The notes: generated by a model not told the origin, from the sequence alone. DNA of 9,683 bases from UBA1372 sp964496075 (GCA_964496075.1 CAZBXB010000026.1:1-9683); one strand, 5' to 3'. Shown: positions 1-5,629, counted from the first letter of the stretch. Numbers and translations are program-made.

Positions 1-223
1 TGATTTTGGCCGGGACTATTTGGCCGGTGTCTTGATTGAGAGATAAGACATACTCTCCACCCCGAATTTGATCAATTCGGGTAAACTCTAAATTAGAAGC
101 ACTAAGCTCTAAACTGTTTTGTTTTGAATTTGGAATATTTGAATTTATGATTTGTTTAGGATTTAGGATTTTAGATTTAGGATTTTCTTTTACTATAGTT
201 AAAAGACTGTCTCCGGTAATACA
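1..223 (-). other. Hint/intein-like domain, N-terminal part, inside the fibre gene
   Basis: Directly after the stalk motif the protein reads CITGDSLLTI (residues 471-480), the classic first block of Hint domains: the nucleophilic Cys followed by GD and a hydrophobic strand. After an unusual Asn/Ser/Lys-rich insert comes a second block, IDQIRGGEYVLSLNQDTG (520-537), with the usual pattern of a G-x-YVLS turn and an Asp-x-x-Thr-Gly hairpin. The TxxH block and the C-terminal His-Asn would lie beyond the left edge. So it cannot be decided whether this is a splicing intein, a self-cleaving Hint domain or a degenerate one. Confidence 0.78.
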
Positions 224-1633
224 CTGACCTTCGACGTGCAGTTTTGCAAGGGGGTTGGTCGTCCCAATACCGAGGTTGCCTGTACTAGTTATGTATAGAG
301 CTTGGGTGTTGCCGAGGCCGAGGAAGGAAAGAGAGAAAGAAGAAGTACCAATGGAAGTGTTTTGGGTAAGGGTGCCACCTAGACCAATGTCTGTGCCGAT
401 AATAGATAAGCCATTGGTAGCACCATAACTAGTACCAACAGAAGCAGGAGCAATCCAGTCAATACCGGAACCAGTAGAAGACATTAAGTAACCAGAAGGA
501 CCAGTAGCTCCGCTGTTCAGAATGGTACCCGTAAGATTGAGATCAACAGTGGTAAGAGTGGCGCCGACGTTGGTATTGCCGTAAGCGTCTATGGAGAAAT
601 GGGTGGATAGATTAGTAGTGCCGACATCATAGTTGGCGAATTCTAAAAAGTTGTAACCTGTGTTGCTGTTTAAAACCTGACCGTAATAAAGAGAGCCGGA
701 GTTGAAATTAGCATCGGTGCGGGCACGGACGAAACCGGTACCGTCACTGGGGCCAACTCCTTCAAAGGTGAGATTTAACTGGCCTAATATATCAGGATTG
801 ATTTCAATACTGCCACCGGAGCCATCGGTAGCTTTAAGAAGCATAGCTTGGCCTTCGATACCAAAAATACCAGCCTGAGAAATAATAGAGGGGGAGGTGT
901 AGCCAATCTCAAGATTACCACTATTGTTTAATACTAGAACAGTATTGGCGGTGGCAGGTGAGGCAGGTGGCATACCTTGAAGGGTATCGGCATTGAGGGC
1001 ATAAGCAACGGTGGCGATTTGTTGGCGTTGATCCATAACTTCAGGGACACCGGCAGGGTCCATGGTTATTTCAAGCCAGACCTCGGCATTTTCACTAAAA
1101 ACAGAAGTGGGTATTTCGGAGCCATGAGTACCGCCGATGAGAACAGAAAAGATACCGTTGTCGTCTGGGGCTATAGTGTCGCCGGTACCGGTGTTGTAAA
1201 GCTCGGTGCCACCAGCACCAAGAGTAAAGAGCTTAAACTGGATACCGGCAGAGGAAGTAATAGGATTGCCAACTGTATCAGTCAATCTACCTTGAAAAGA
1301 TAGTTGACGGGTGGGGCGAGTGGGGCTGTCGGTAGTAGAATAAGCCAGGTCTTTTCTGGCCTTGAGGATGGTTTGATAGTAGACGCCATAGCCAAGACCG
1401 GAAATGATGATAAAAAGGGTAGCCAGAAGTAGGTAGCGGGCTAAAAATGGAGTTTGGATGGCTTTAATTGTTTTTTTCTTATCTTTAATATAGCCGGAGT
1501 CTTTTAGGAATTGCTTAAAGAGAGATAGGGAAGAGAGTTTGCGGTTGATGGTAGAGTCTGATAAGCCGAGGTTAGCCAGGTATGATTTATATTTTCTAAT
1601 ACTAGTGTTATTTAGTTTTGAATTGAGCTTCAT
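1..1633 (-). CDS. Membrane-anchored fibre/stalk protein with Hint (intein-like) domain, partial
   Basis: The frame is open for 544 codons from ATG 1633 and leaves the window without a stop. Residues 10-50 look like the last helices of an integrase-type SAM-like domain. Residues 62-88 form one membrane segment. Residues 108-215 resemble the exported collar domain of these fibres (QGRLTDTVGNP, then QRQQIATVAYALNADTLQG). A long Gly/Thr/Ser-rich beta region follows and ends in the stalk motif GNLGIGTTNPLAKLHVEG (453-470), as in peptidase-S74-type fibres. At C471 a Hint domain starts. The protein should sit on the cell surface, anchored at its N terminus; attachment or interaction with other cells is a guess. 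The start codon overlaps the stop of the upstream gene (ATGA), so it is either translationally coupled or a -1 frameshift product of that gene. The family assignment is from motifs only; the C terminus is unseen. Confidence 0.82.
   Translation of the reverse strand, partial: MKLNSKLNNTSIRKYKSYLANLGLSDSTINRKLSSLSLFKQFLKDSGYIKDKKKTIKAIQTPFLARYLLLATLFIIISGLGYGVYYQTILKARKDLAYSTTDSPTRPTRQLSFQGRLTDTVGNPITSSAGIQFKLFTLGAGGTELYNTGTGDTIAPDDNGIFSVLIGGTHGSEIPTSVFSENAEVWLEITMDPAGVPEVMDQRQQIATVAYALNADTLQGMPPASPATANTVLVLNNSGNLEIGYTSPSIISQAGIFGIEGQAMLLKATDGSGGSIEINPDILGQLNLTFEGVGPSDGTGFVRARTDANFNSGSLYYGQVLNSNTGYNFLEFANYDVGTTNLSTHFSIDAYGNTNVGATLTTVDLNLTGTILNSGATGPSGYLMSSTGSGIDWIAPASVGTSYGATNGLSIIGTDIGLGGTLTQNTSIGTSSFSLSFLGLGNTQALYITSTGNLGIGTTNPLAKLHVEGQCITGDSLLTIVKENPKSKILNPKQIINSNIPNSKQNSLELSASNLEFTRIDQIRGGEYVLSLNQDTGQIVPAKI
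83..184 (-). repeat. AT-rich repeat-like insert translated inside the Hint domain
   Basis: Read on the plus strand this stretch contains four near-identical heptamers at 155-182 (TTTAGGA, TTTAGGA, TTTTAGA, TTTAGGA). It is otherwise built of variants of gaattt, taaact and taaatt. It encodes the low-complexity segment from about residue 484 to 517, between the two conserved Hint blocks, and stays in frame without a stop. Similar strings occur, from memory, as dispersed repeats in CPR genomes; that was not checked. Confidence 0.45.
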
Positions 1634-2067
1634 GTGGACCAGTTTAAAAATTGTTGAATGTCAACTTGGTAGTTTCTAATAGTTGAGGCAGACTTGTGGT
1701 GTTTCTTTAAATAGAGGCTAAACTGATTTAAAAGCTGTTGGGATTGATCTTGATTTGGTTTGATATTGTCTGTAACATTTGGGTTTAAGGCTTTCCTGAT
1801 AGGATTGGCTGAAATTACTTTTTGATCCAGGGCAAATTGGCAGAACTTTTTAAGAGATGCCAGGTATCTTTTATAATTTAATTTGTCGGTAAGTGAGGAG
1901 AGGTAGTTGGAAATGAGGCTTACTTCGAAAGGGTCTTGGGTTTGGGGGTGGTTGATGTTGATGAAGGTTTCGAATTTACCAATATCGGCCAGATAGTTTT
2001 TGATAGTGGAAGCGGAGTAGTTGCGGTGTATGAGCCAAGACTTAAATGGGGCAGTGTGGATTTTCAT
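1630..2067 (-). CDS. Protein with tandem integrase-type SAM-like domains, no catalytic domain
   Basis: 145 aa from ATG 2067. Residues 5-85 form a complete core-binding (SAM-like) domain of the tyrosine-recombinase type, with the helix pattern SASTIKNYLADIGKF and later YLASLKKFCQFALDQ. Residues 108-145 repeat its first half (SASTIRNYQVDIQQFLNW) and then the frame stops. The matching second half is the N terminus of the next gene, which overlaps this one by ATGA. There is no room for the recombinase catalytic domain (R-H-R-Y), so integrase activity is not expected. In true integrases this domain grips DNA; here it may serve as a protein- or DNA-binding module at the cytoplasmic end of the fibre. 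No Shine-Dalgarno sequence is visible, and a TATAAT box lies 31 bases upstream. Product function is unknown. Confidence 0.72.
   Translation of the reverse strand: MKIHTAPFKSWLIHRNYSASTIKNYLADIGKFETFININHPQTQDPFEVSLISNYLSSLTDKLNYKRYLASLKKFCQFALDQKVISANPIRKALNPNVTDNIKPNQDQSQQLLNQFSLYLKKHHKSASTIRNYQVDIQQFLNWST
1642..1648 (-). promoter_or_regulatory. Candidate -1 ribosomal frameshift site T TTA AAC
   Basis: In the reading frame of the 145-aa gene the codons are TTT TTA AAC TGG TCC ACA TGA. T TTA AAC is a canonical X XXY YYZ slippery heptamer. A shift of -1 here continues with CTG GTC CAC ATG, which is exactly the frame of the fibre gene, and joins the two halves of the second SAM-like domain. 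No clear stimulatory hairpin or internal Shine-Dalgarno was found. A single missing T in the run of five (mutation or sequencing error) would look the same. Confidence 0.45.
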
Positions 2068-2098
2068 TGTTATAAATTTTTAGGTTTGAAATTGATAA

Positions 2099-2104
2099 AT
2101 TATA
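2099..2104 (-). promoter_or_regulatory. Candidate -10 box for the SAM-like/fibre operon
   Basis: A perfect TATAAT on the minus strand. It predicts transcription starting near 2092 and a leader of about 25 bases before ATG 2067. The -35 region at the expected spacing (GCTTTT) is not recognisable, so the assignment rests on the -10 box and position. Confidence 0.35.
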
Positions 2105-2181
2105 TGTTTTTATACTACTATAAAAGCGTATATCTAAATATGTACTATATTGAAAAGGATGTCAATAGCCTTATTTAAGGC

Positions 2182-2663
2182 AAAAATGATGCATTAATTG
2201 ATGTAATTTGATAGCATGATAACTGATGGTTGAAAAAGGGCTGATTGGTGTTTGATATAGTTTGTTAAGTGGTAAAGTGTTGTAAAATCTACTCTCAAAG
2301 TATATAAGAGCGAACACTTTTGTATTTTTCTGTTTGTTGTAAGTGGGGTGTTGTTGCGGAGAAATGCGGAGATAGTTATGTGTTATAGATAGGCTAGGTT
2401 TGTTATAAATATCAGGATTGATAATATTAAGTGGGAATGTGGATGATGGTTTTCTTATATATGAAGCTAGGTGATTTTTTGATTAGAACATGCGGTTTAT
2501 GGAATATAACAAAGTATTATGCCTTACTTTGATGTAGTGATTGTGGAGATAATGGGCAATAGTGTTGTTGACGCGATTGTGCTTGGAAGTGTAACTGATA
2601 CATATTGCCTATTTTAAGGATTTGGAAATAGATTATTTGTGACTGGCAGAGAAATATTGCTTG
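2182..2663. other. Gene-free stretch of about 480 bases
   Basis: No frame on either strand is long or recognisable. The plus strand is very poor in C (in 2341-2400 I count 23 G and 3 C). A short dyad, GCCTTA-TT-TAAGGC, lies just before it at 2168-2181 and could be an operator for the leftward operon, but dyads this size are common by chance. I see no RNA gene, repeat or terminator. Confidence 0.5.
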
Positions 2664-2672
2664 TGTTAAAAT
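2664..2672 (+). promoter_or_regulatory. Extended -10 promoter with leaderless start
   Basis: TG-T-TAAAAT forms an extended -10 element ending six bases before ATG 2679. Transcription would begin at or beside the start codon, so the mRNA would be leaderless. There is no good -35 box and no Shine-Dalgarno. Confidence 0.35.
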
Positions 2673-2678
2673 CTTGTT

Positions 2679-3113
2679 ATGAAGCTTGAATTGAAGCTAA
2701 AAAAGAAGCAAATAGTGATGGTAGTAGCTTTATTGATTTCGGTAGTAGTATTGTTTTTGGTGGCTTATAGTTTAGTACCTAGAATTTTTGTAACCTTAAC
2801 TAAGGCGGCGCCGGCGACTACTGTATCGGTGACGGATTCATATGTAATAGGTGAGAGAATACTATGTAAGGCCGACGGAGAAGATAAGTGTAAGGTAAAT
2901 GTGTTTCTATTAGATAAAAACGGTAAGCCGGTGGTGGGAAAGAGTGCATCGATGACCGGTGGAGCTGAAATTGATACCTTAAATCAATTGTCAGACAAGG
3001 ACGGTAAAGTGAGCTTTGAAATTAGTTCAAGGACTGAAGGGCAGGTTGACTTACAGGTAGCACACCAAAATGTACCGTTTGGATCTAGCGTAACGGTGAC
3101 TTTTAGGAACTAA
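2679..3113 (+). CDS. Membrane-anchored protein with one bacterial Ig-like (Big_1-type) domain
   Basis: 144 aa. A basic N terminus (MKLELKLKKK) leads into a single membrane helix (about 11-33), and the rest should lie outside the cell. Residues 50-142 form an invasin-type Ig-like fold, with strand pattern VNVFLLDKNGKPVVGK, SDKDGKVSFEISS and a final SVTVTF strand. Cys63 and Cys71 could form a disulfide. It is paralogous to the minus-strand gene at 5005-5418: the Ig cores align along their whole length (VFLLDKNG against VFILDNQG; SFEISS against TFDISS). The start is ATG 2679, preceded closely by an extended -10 box. Its stop codon overlaps a fossil of a minus-strand Ig gene. A role as a structural surface or accessory-fold protein is inferred. 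Confidence 0.75.
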   Translation: MKLELKLKKKQIVMVVALLISVVVLFLVAYSLVPRIFVTLTKAAPATTVSVTDSYVIGERILCKADGEDKCKVNVFLLDKNGKPVVGKSASMTGGAEIDTLNQLSDKDGKVSFEISSRTEGQVDLQVAHQNVPFGSSVTVTFRN

Positions 3114-3145
3114 TAGAAGGTGGTTGATATAGGTTGAGGTATTGA
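3110..3145 (-). pseudogene. Fossil 3' end of a second Ig-like gene
   Basis: On the minus strand this reads SIPQPISTTFY followed by TAG. It matches the last residues of the Ig gene at 5005-5418 (NQIPQSISVTFY, stop). The DNA of 3112-3143 agrees with 5007-5038 at 28 of 32 positions, in the same orientation and same codon frame. Upstream of this the frame is not Ig-like and meets a stop at 3155-3157. It ends exactly where the promoter of AbiE module I begins. Confidence 0.6.
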
Positions 3146-3170
3146 CATAGATAGTTAATAGATATATTCT
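3142..3170 (+). promoter_or_regulatory. Sigma-70-type promoter of AbiE module I
   Basis: Perfect TTGACA (3142-3147), a 17-base spacer and TATTCT (3165-3170). Transcription should start around 3177, just upstream of the ribosome binding site. Confidence 0.65.
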
Positions 3171-3173
3171 ATT
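3157..3173 (+). promoter_or_regulatory. Inverted repeat over the -10 box, probable AbiEi operator
   Basis: AATAGA-TATAT-TCTATT is a perfect 6-base dyad with a 5-base centre covering the -10 element. Characterised AbiEi antitoxins repress their own promoters by binding inverted repeats, so this is the natural operator candidate. Chance occurrence in AT-rich DNA is possible. Confidence 0.4.
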
Positions 3174-3178
3174 TCAGA

Positions 3179-3184
3179 AAGGAG
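3179..3184 (+). promoter_or_regulatory. Strong Shine-Dalgarno for abiEi of module I
   Basis: AAGGAG lies five bases before ATG 3190 and fixes that start over the in-frame ATG at 3202. It stands out because most neighbouring genes lack a recognisable site, which suggests the module has a separate origin. Confidence 0.6.
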
Positions 3185-3189
3185 TAAAT

Positions 3190-3792
3190 ATGTATACTTT
3201 AATGAAACCAATATTAGTAAGACAGATATTATTAGAAAAAGGAATGAAGATATTTTCTATACATGATTTTGAAAGGCTATTTGGTTTGTCAAAATATAAG
3301 ACAAAATATTTTTTGGAGAAGAAAGTGAAAGAGAAAGTTTTTAGACGATTGAAGAATGGATTGTATTGTTTGGCAACAGATTTGCCTAGAGAAGAAGAGA
3401 TTGCCAACAGACTCTATGTGCCGTCATATATTTCTTTTGAGTATGCAATGGCATATCACAATATAATGCCAGAAATAAGCTATGTGGTGACGTGTGCAAC
3501 CACAAAGCCGACTCGCAATTTTAATGTTGAAGGGAAAAGCTTTGTTTATTATAATATTAAAAAACGGGCATATACCGGCTATGTTTTGATAAAGAAAGAA
3601 GGTCGGGAATTTTTGATAGCAGAGCCAGAAAAGGCAATTGTTGATTATTTGTATTTTGTTTGTTTGGGTAAAAAAGTTATTAATGGACGGTTGATGGTTG
3701 GTGGTTTAGATAGGGATAAGCTGTTTTTTTATGGTCAACTTTATGACCGAAAGAAGTTAATTAATTTAATTACTAAACTTTATGATAAGTGA
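3190..3792 (+). CDS. abiEi: AbiEi-type antitoxin and autorepressor, module I
   Basis: 200 aa. Residues 1-65 form a winged helix-turn-helix (FSIHDFERLFGLSKYKTKYF, then RRLKNGLYCLA). The middle carries family hallmarks: YVPSYISFEYAM (76-87), TKPTRNF (105-111) and AEPEKAIVDYLY (144-155). In the family (COG5340) the N-terminal domain binds the promoter and the C-terminal part counters the toxin; AbiE pairs are described as type IV toxin-antitoxin systems involved in abortive phage infection and plasmid stabilisation. It overlaps abiEii by 11 bases (3782-3792), so translation is coupled and the antitoxin is made first. It has its own promoter, dyad operator and Shine-Dalgarno. It appears intact. 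Confidence 0.85.
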   Translation: MYTLMKPILVRQILLEKGMKIFSIHDFERLFGLSKYKTKYFLEKKVKEKVFRRLKNGLYCLATDLPREEEIANRLYVPSYISFEYAMAYHNIMPEISYVVTCATTKPTRNFNVEGKSFVYYNIKKRAYTGYVLIKKEGREFLIAEPEKAIVDYLYFVCLGKKVINGRLMVGGLDRDKLFFYGQLYDRKKLINLITKLYDK

Positions 3793-4498
3793 ATTAGAGA
3801 TCCAAAAATTGACAACTAAATATCAAAGTTTGGAACTGAACGTAAGAAGGGAATATTATCAGCATTTGTTTTTGGCGTATTTTTATCAACAAAAAAAATC
3901 GGATCTTGTTTTTTTTAAAGGCGGAACAGCTTTAAGAATAATCTACCAAAGTCCACGTTTTTCAGAAGATTTGGACTTTAGTGCAAACATTGATGATGTT
4001 ACCGTGATTGAGAAAATGATGATAAATACATTAGTAGAGATTGAAAGGATTGGAATCGAGGTTGAATTGAAAGAATCAAAGAAAACGAGTGGTGGATATT
4101 TGGCAATATTAAATTTTCGTAACAATAATCAAACCGTTGTTATTCAAATTGAAATATCAATGCGTCAAACTAAAAGTGAAGGAGAAGTGGAAATGGTGGT
4201 AAACGATTTTGTTTTACCATATACATTGATTGGATTAAAAAAAGATCAACTTGTTGGTGAAAAAGTTGAAGCACTTCTAAGTCGCCAAAAACCAAGAGAT
4301 TTTTATGATATATATTATATTTTGAGGCGAGGGTTAATGCCGTTGAATATTAAAGATAAACTTGAACAAGTAAAAAAAGTTTTGGTTTCAAGCAAGATAA
4401 ACTTTGAAATAGAACTGAAACAGTTTTTGCCTAGAAGCCATTGGATGGTGATAGGCGACTTTGAAAATATGTTACAAAAGGAGTTGGACAGAAACTAG
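3782..4498 (+). CDS. abiEii: AbiEii-type nucleotidyltransferase toxin, module I
   Basis: 238 aa, full length compared with the two broken copies nearby. The nucleotidyltransferase signature is complete: FKGGTALR (45-52), RFSEDLDFS (59-67, the two catalytic Asp), a third acidic strand IQIEIS (121-126), and the C-terminal motif EKVEALLSRQKPRDFYDIYYI (160-180). Family members bind GTP or other NTPs, and relatives such as the MenT toxins add nucleotides to tRNA ends; the target here is unknown. The start ATG 3782 lies inside the end of the antitoxin gene, giving coupled translation. This is the only complete toxin in the window, so it alone is likely active, held in check by the antitoxin upstream. 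Confidence 0.85.
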   Translation: MISELEIQKLTTKYQSLELNVRREYYQHLFLAYFYQQKKSDLVFFKGGTALRIIYQSPRFSEDLDFSANIDDVTVIEKMMINTLVEIERIGIEVELKESKKTSGGYLAILNFRNNNQTVVIQIEISMRQTKSEGEVEMVVNDFVLPYTLIGLKKDQLVGEKVEALLSRQKPRDFYDIYYILRRGLMPLNIKDKLEQVKKVLVSSKINFEIELKQFLPRSHWMVIGDFENMLQKELDRN

Positions 4499-4527
4499 CA
4501 AAAAGATAAAAGTTCATAGTGATGTGG

Positions 4528-4556
4528 TTGACATAAAATAGACAAAAGTGTATATT
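4528..4556 (+). promoter_or_regulatory. Sigma-70-type promoter, remnant of AbiE module II
   Basis: Perfect TTGACA (4528-4533), a 17-base spacer and TATATT (4551-4556), the same layout as the promoters of modules I and III. It now reads straight into the C-terminal half of a toxin gene. The simplest view is that it once drove a complete antitoxin-toxin pair whose front part was deleted. Confidence 0.6.
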
Positions 4557-4570
4557 ATGAGTTTAGATTT

Positions 4571-5008
4571 TTGGATTTGTTATTTGAATTGGGTTTAAGC
4601 CGGCAAGCTGGAGAAAAACTGACTATAAAGTTGGATTATGAAACATATTGGAAGAAGCAGGATAGGCAAGTGAAATTGATAAATCGTTATGGATATTTGG
4701 TGAGAGCCGTTTCTATTAGTTTAGATCAGCATTTGGTGCAAAAATTAGTAGCTTATTTGGAAAGACGGCAAACCCAACCGCGGGATATTTATGATATTGT
4801 GTGGCTAAAGGCTCAGGGAGCAGAAATTGATTGGCAATATGTAAAGGATAATGGTTTGAAAAAAAATATTGTGGATAGAGTCATAAATAAATTTGAAGGA
4901 GAAAAGTCTAAGTTGAAAACATATCAGGCTCGTTTAGCTCCTTTTTTGATAGACGAAAGCCATATTGATAAGTTGGATTTATTACCTGATCTTTTTCGTA
5001 AAATTTAA
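4571..5008 (+). CDS. AbiEii-family toxin, C-terminal fragment (module II), probably a pseudogene
   Basis: 145 codons from a nominal TTG; the frame is open from 4532 but has no ATG. It holds only the back half of an AbiEii-type nucleotidyltransferase: GEKLTIKLDYET (14-25) matches the third acidic strand, and LVQKLVAYLERRQTQPRDIYD (55-75) matches the C-terminal motif of module I. The GGTAL and DLDF catalytic segments and the antitoxin gene are absent. It belongs to a somewhat different subfamily from the module I toxin. It cannot be catalytic alone; it could be a relic or, less likely, a dominant partner of another toxin. Its stop overlaps the stop of the convergent Ig gene. There is no Shine-Dalgarno. 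Confidence 0.6.
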   Translation: MDLLFELGLSRQAGEKLTIKLDYETYWKKQDRQVKLINRYGYLVRAVSISLDQHLVQKLVAYLERRQTQPRDIYDIVWLKAQGAEIDWQYVKDNGLKKNIVDRVINKFEGEKSKLKTYQARLAPFLIDESHIDKLDLLPDLFRKI

Positions 5009-5418
5009 TAGAAGGTAACTGATATAGATTGAGGTATTTGATTGGTGCCGACTTGAGCCTTTATGATATATTTGCCAGGGACAGTTGAAGAGATGTCAAA
5101 AGTGGATTGGCCGGTGTCGGAGGTGGTGGATTGGATATTTTCTATAGTTAGATTGGTTTGTGGGTTGATGGTAACCGACTGACTGGGAACACCCAGACCT
5201 TGATTGTCGAGGATAAAAACAGTGATTCTGATCTTTTCATTGTTTTTAGTATTGGCTTGTAAAGGGGAAGCAAATAGGTAGGAATTAGTTAAGACTGGAG
5301 AGTTGTCGGTGTAGTTGGCGGCTCGATTGGTAAAGATGGTAGTACGAAAGACAAGAGTAAGAGAAGCCAAAAGGGCAATGACGAGGATGATAATAAGTAG
5401 TATGGGTTTAAGTTTCAA
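5005..5418 (-). CDS. Membrane-anchored protein with one bacterial Ig-like domain (paralogue)
   Basis: 137 aa from TTG 5418, since no ATG or GTG precedes it before an in-frame stop. There is one N-terminal membrane helix (about 5-25). A linker follows, then an Ig-like domain (62-136: ITVFILDNQGLGVPSQ, SDTGQSTFDISS, SISVTFY) facing outward. It is a homologue of the plus-strand gene at 2679-3113, and its last 32 bases recur as a fossil at 3112-3143. A well-formed promoter lies 29 bases upstream (5447-5475). The start codon falls within a short tandem repeat, so the first codons derive from it. It converges on the toxin fragment with overlapping stop codons. Function beyond a structural surface role is unknown. 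Confidence 0.7.
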   Translation of the reverse strand: MKLKPILLIIILVIALLASLTLVFRTTIFTNRAANYTDNSPVLTNSYLFASPLQANTKNNEKIRITVFILDNQGLGVPSQSVTINPQTNLTIENIQSTTSDTGQSTFDISSTVPGKYIIKAQVGTNQIPQSISVTFY

Positions 5419-5439
5419 TTTACAATTTTCAATTTACAA
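5412..5439 (-). repeat. Tandem 14-base repeat across the start of the Ig gene
   Basis: On the minus strand two 14-mers differ at one position: TTGTAAATTGAAAA (5439-5426) and TTGTAAATTGAAAC (5425-5412). They form the leader and first codons of the Ig gene. Similar AT-rich units are, from memory, frequent in CPR intergenic regions; not checked. Confidence 0.5.
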
Positions 5440-5446
5440 CTAGTTA

Positions 5447-5475
5447 ATTATGGAATAATGTTGGCGATTTATCAA
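5447..5475 (-). promoter_or_regulatory. Sigma-70-type promoter of the minus-strand Ig gene
   Basis: On the minus strand: TTGATA (5475-5470), a 17-base spacer and CATAAT (5452-5447), each five of six to consensus. It gives a predicted start near 5440 and a leader of about 22 bases. Confidence 0.55.
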
Positions 5476-5537
5476 TTGAAGGCTTTTGGGTTTGAAATGA
5501 GCAGGCATACAAAGATTATGCTAGCAGTAATAGTATT

Positions 5538-5588
5538 TTATTGAAAGCTAACAGCGCCGTTGTTATAGATCTGTTTGGCTTGGCTATT
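5538..5588 (-). pseudogene. Fossil 3' end of a LamG-domain gene
   Basis: The minus strand reads NSQAKQIYNNGAVSFQ and TAA. It aligns with the C terminus of the LamG protein at 6780 (GDQIKTLYNNGAISFN, stop), with 9 of 14 residues identical from the shared Gln onward. The reading ends at the left edge of the module III promoter (TTGACA at 5592), and the frame beyond has no LamG character. DNA identity to 6780-6830 is only about 30 of 51, so it comes from a diverged paralogue. Confidence 0.55.
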
Positions 5589-5591
5589 GGG

Positions 5592-5620
5592 TTGACAGGA
5601 GGAGAGAAAGTGTCTAAAAT
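5592..5620 (+). promoter_or_regulatory. Sigma-70-type promoter of AbiE module III
   Basis: Perfect TTGACA (5592-5597), a 17-base spacer and TAAAAT (5615-5620). Predicted start near 5627, giving a very short leader before ATG 5630 or 18 bases before ATG 5645. Confidence 0.65.
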
Positions 5621-5629
5621 TGTCAGTAT

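Noticed and set aside
977..1303. 108-aa plus-strand frame opposite the fibre gene
   Set aside because: It lies wholly within the longer, motif-rich minus-strand frame and shows no domain of its own; an antisense shadow.
788..2422. Shared 14-mer ATATCAGGATTGAT inside the fibre gene and near 2409
   Set aside because: One match of this length is close to chance in AT-rich DNA and the flanks do not extend.
2437..2532. 31-codon plus-strand frame in the gene-free stretch
   Set aside because: No ribosome binding site, no promoter, and a composition unlike a signal peptide or known small protein.
4495..4530. A third surface-gene 3' fossil on the minus strand before the module II promoter
   Set aside because: The frame ends in a stop overlapping the abiEii stop, as at the other junctions, but the peptide (QPHHYELLSFC) has no convincing similarity to Ig or LamG ends.
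4557..4565. ATGAGTTTA just after promoter II, identical to the bases at ATG 5645 of module III, as the relic of an antitoxin start
   Set aside because: It abuts the -10 box and so would lie upstream of the predicted transcription start; a nine-base match can be chance.
5497..5544. Short plus-strand frame MSRHTKIMLAVIVFY that resembles the start of an anchored surface protein
   Set aside because: Only 15 residues with no supporting similarity beyond hydrophobicity; it could be a 5' fossil but the signal is too weak to list.
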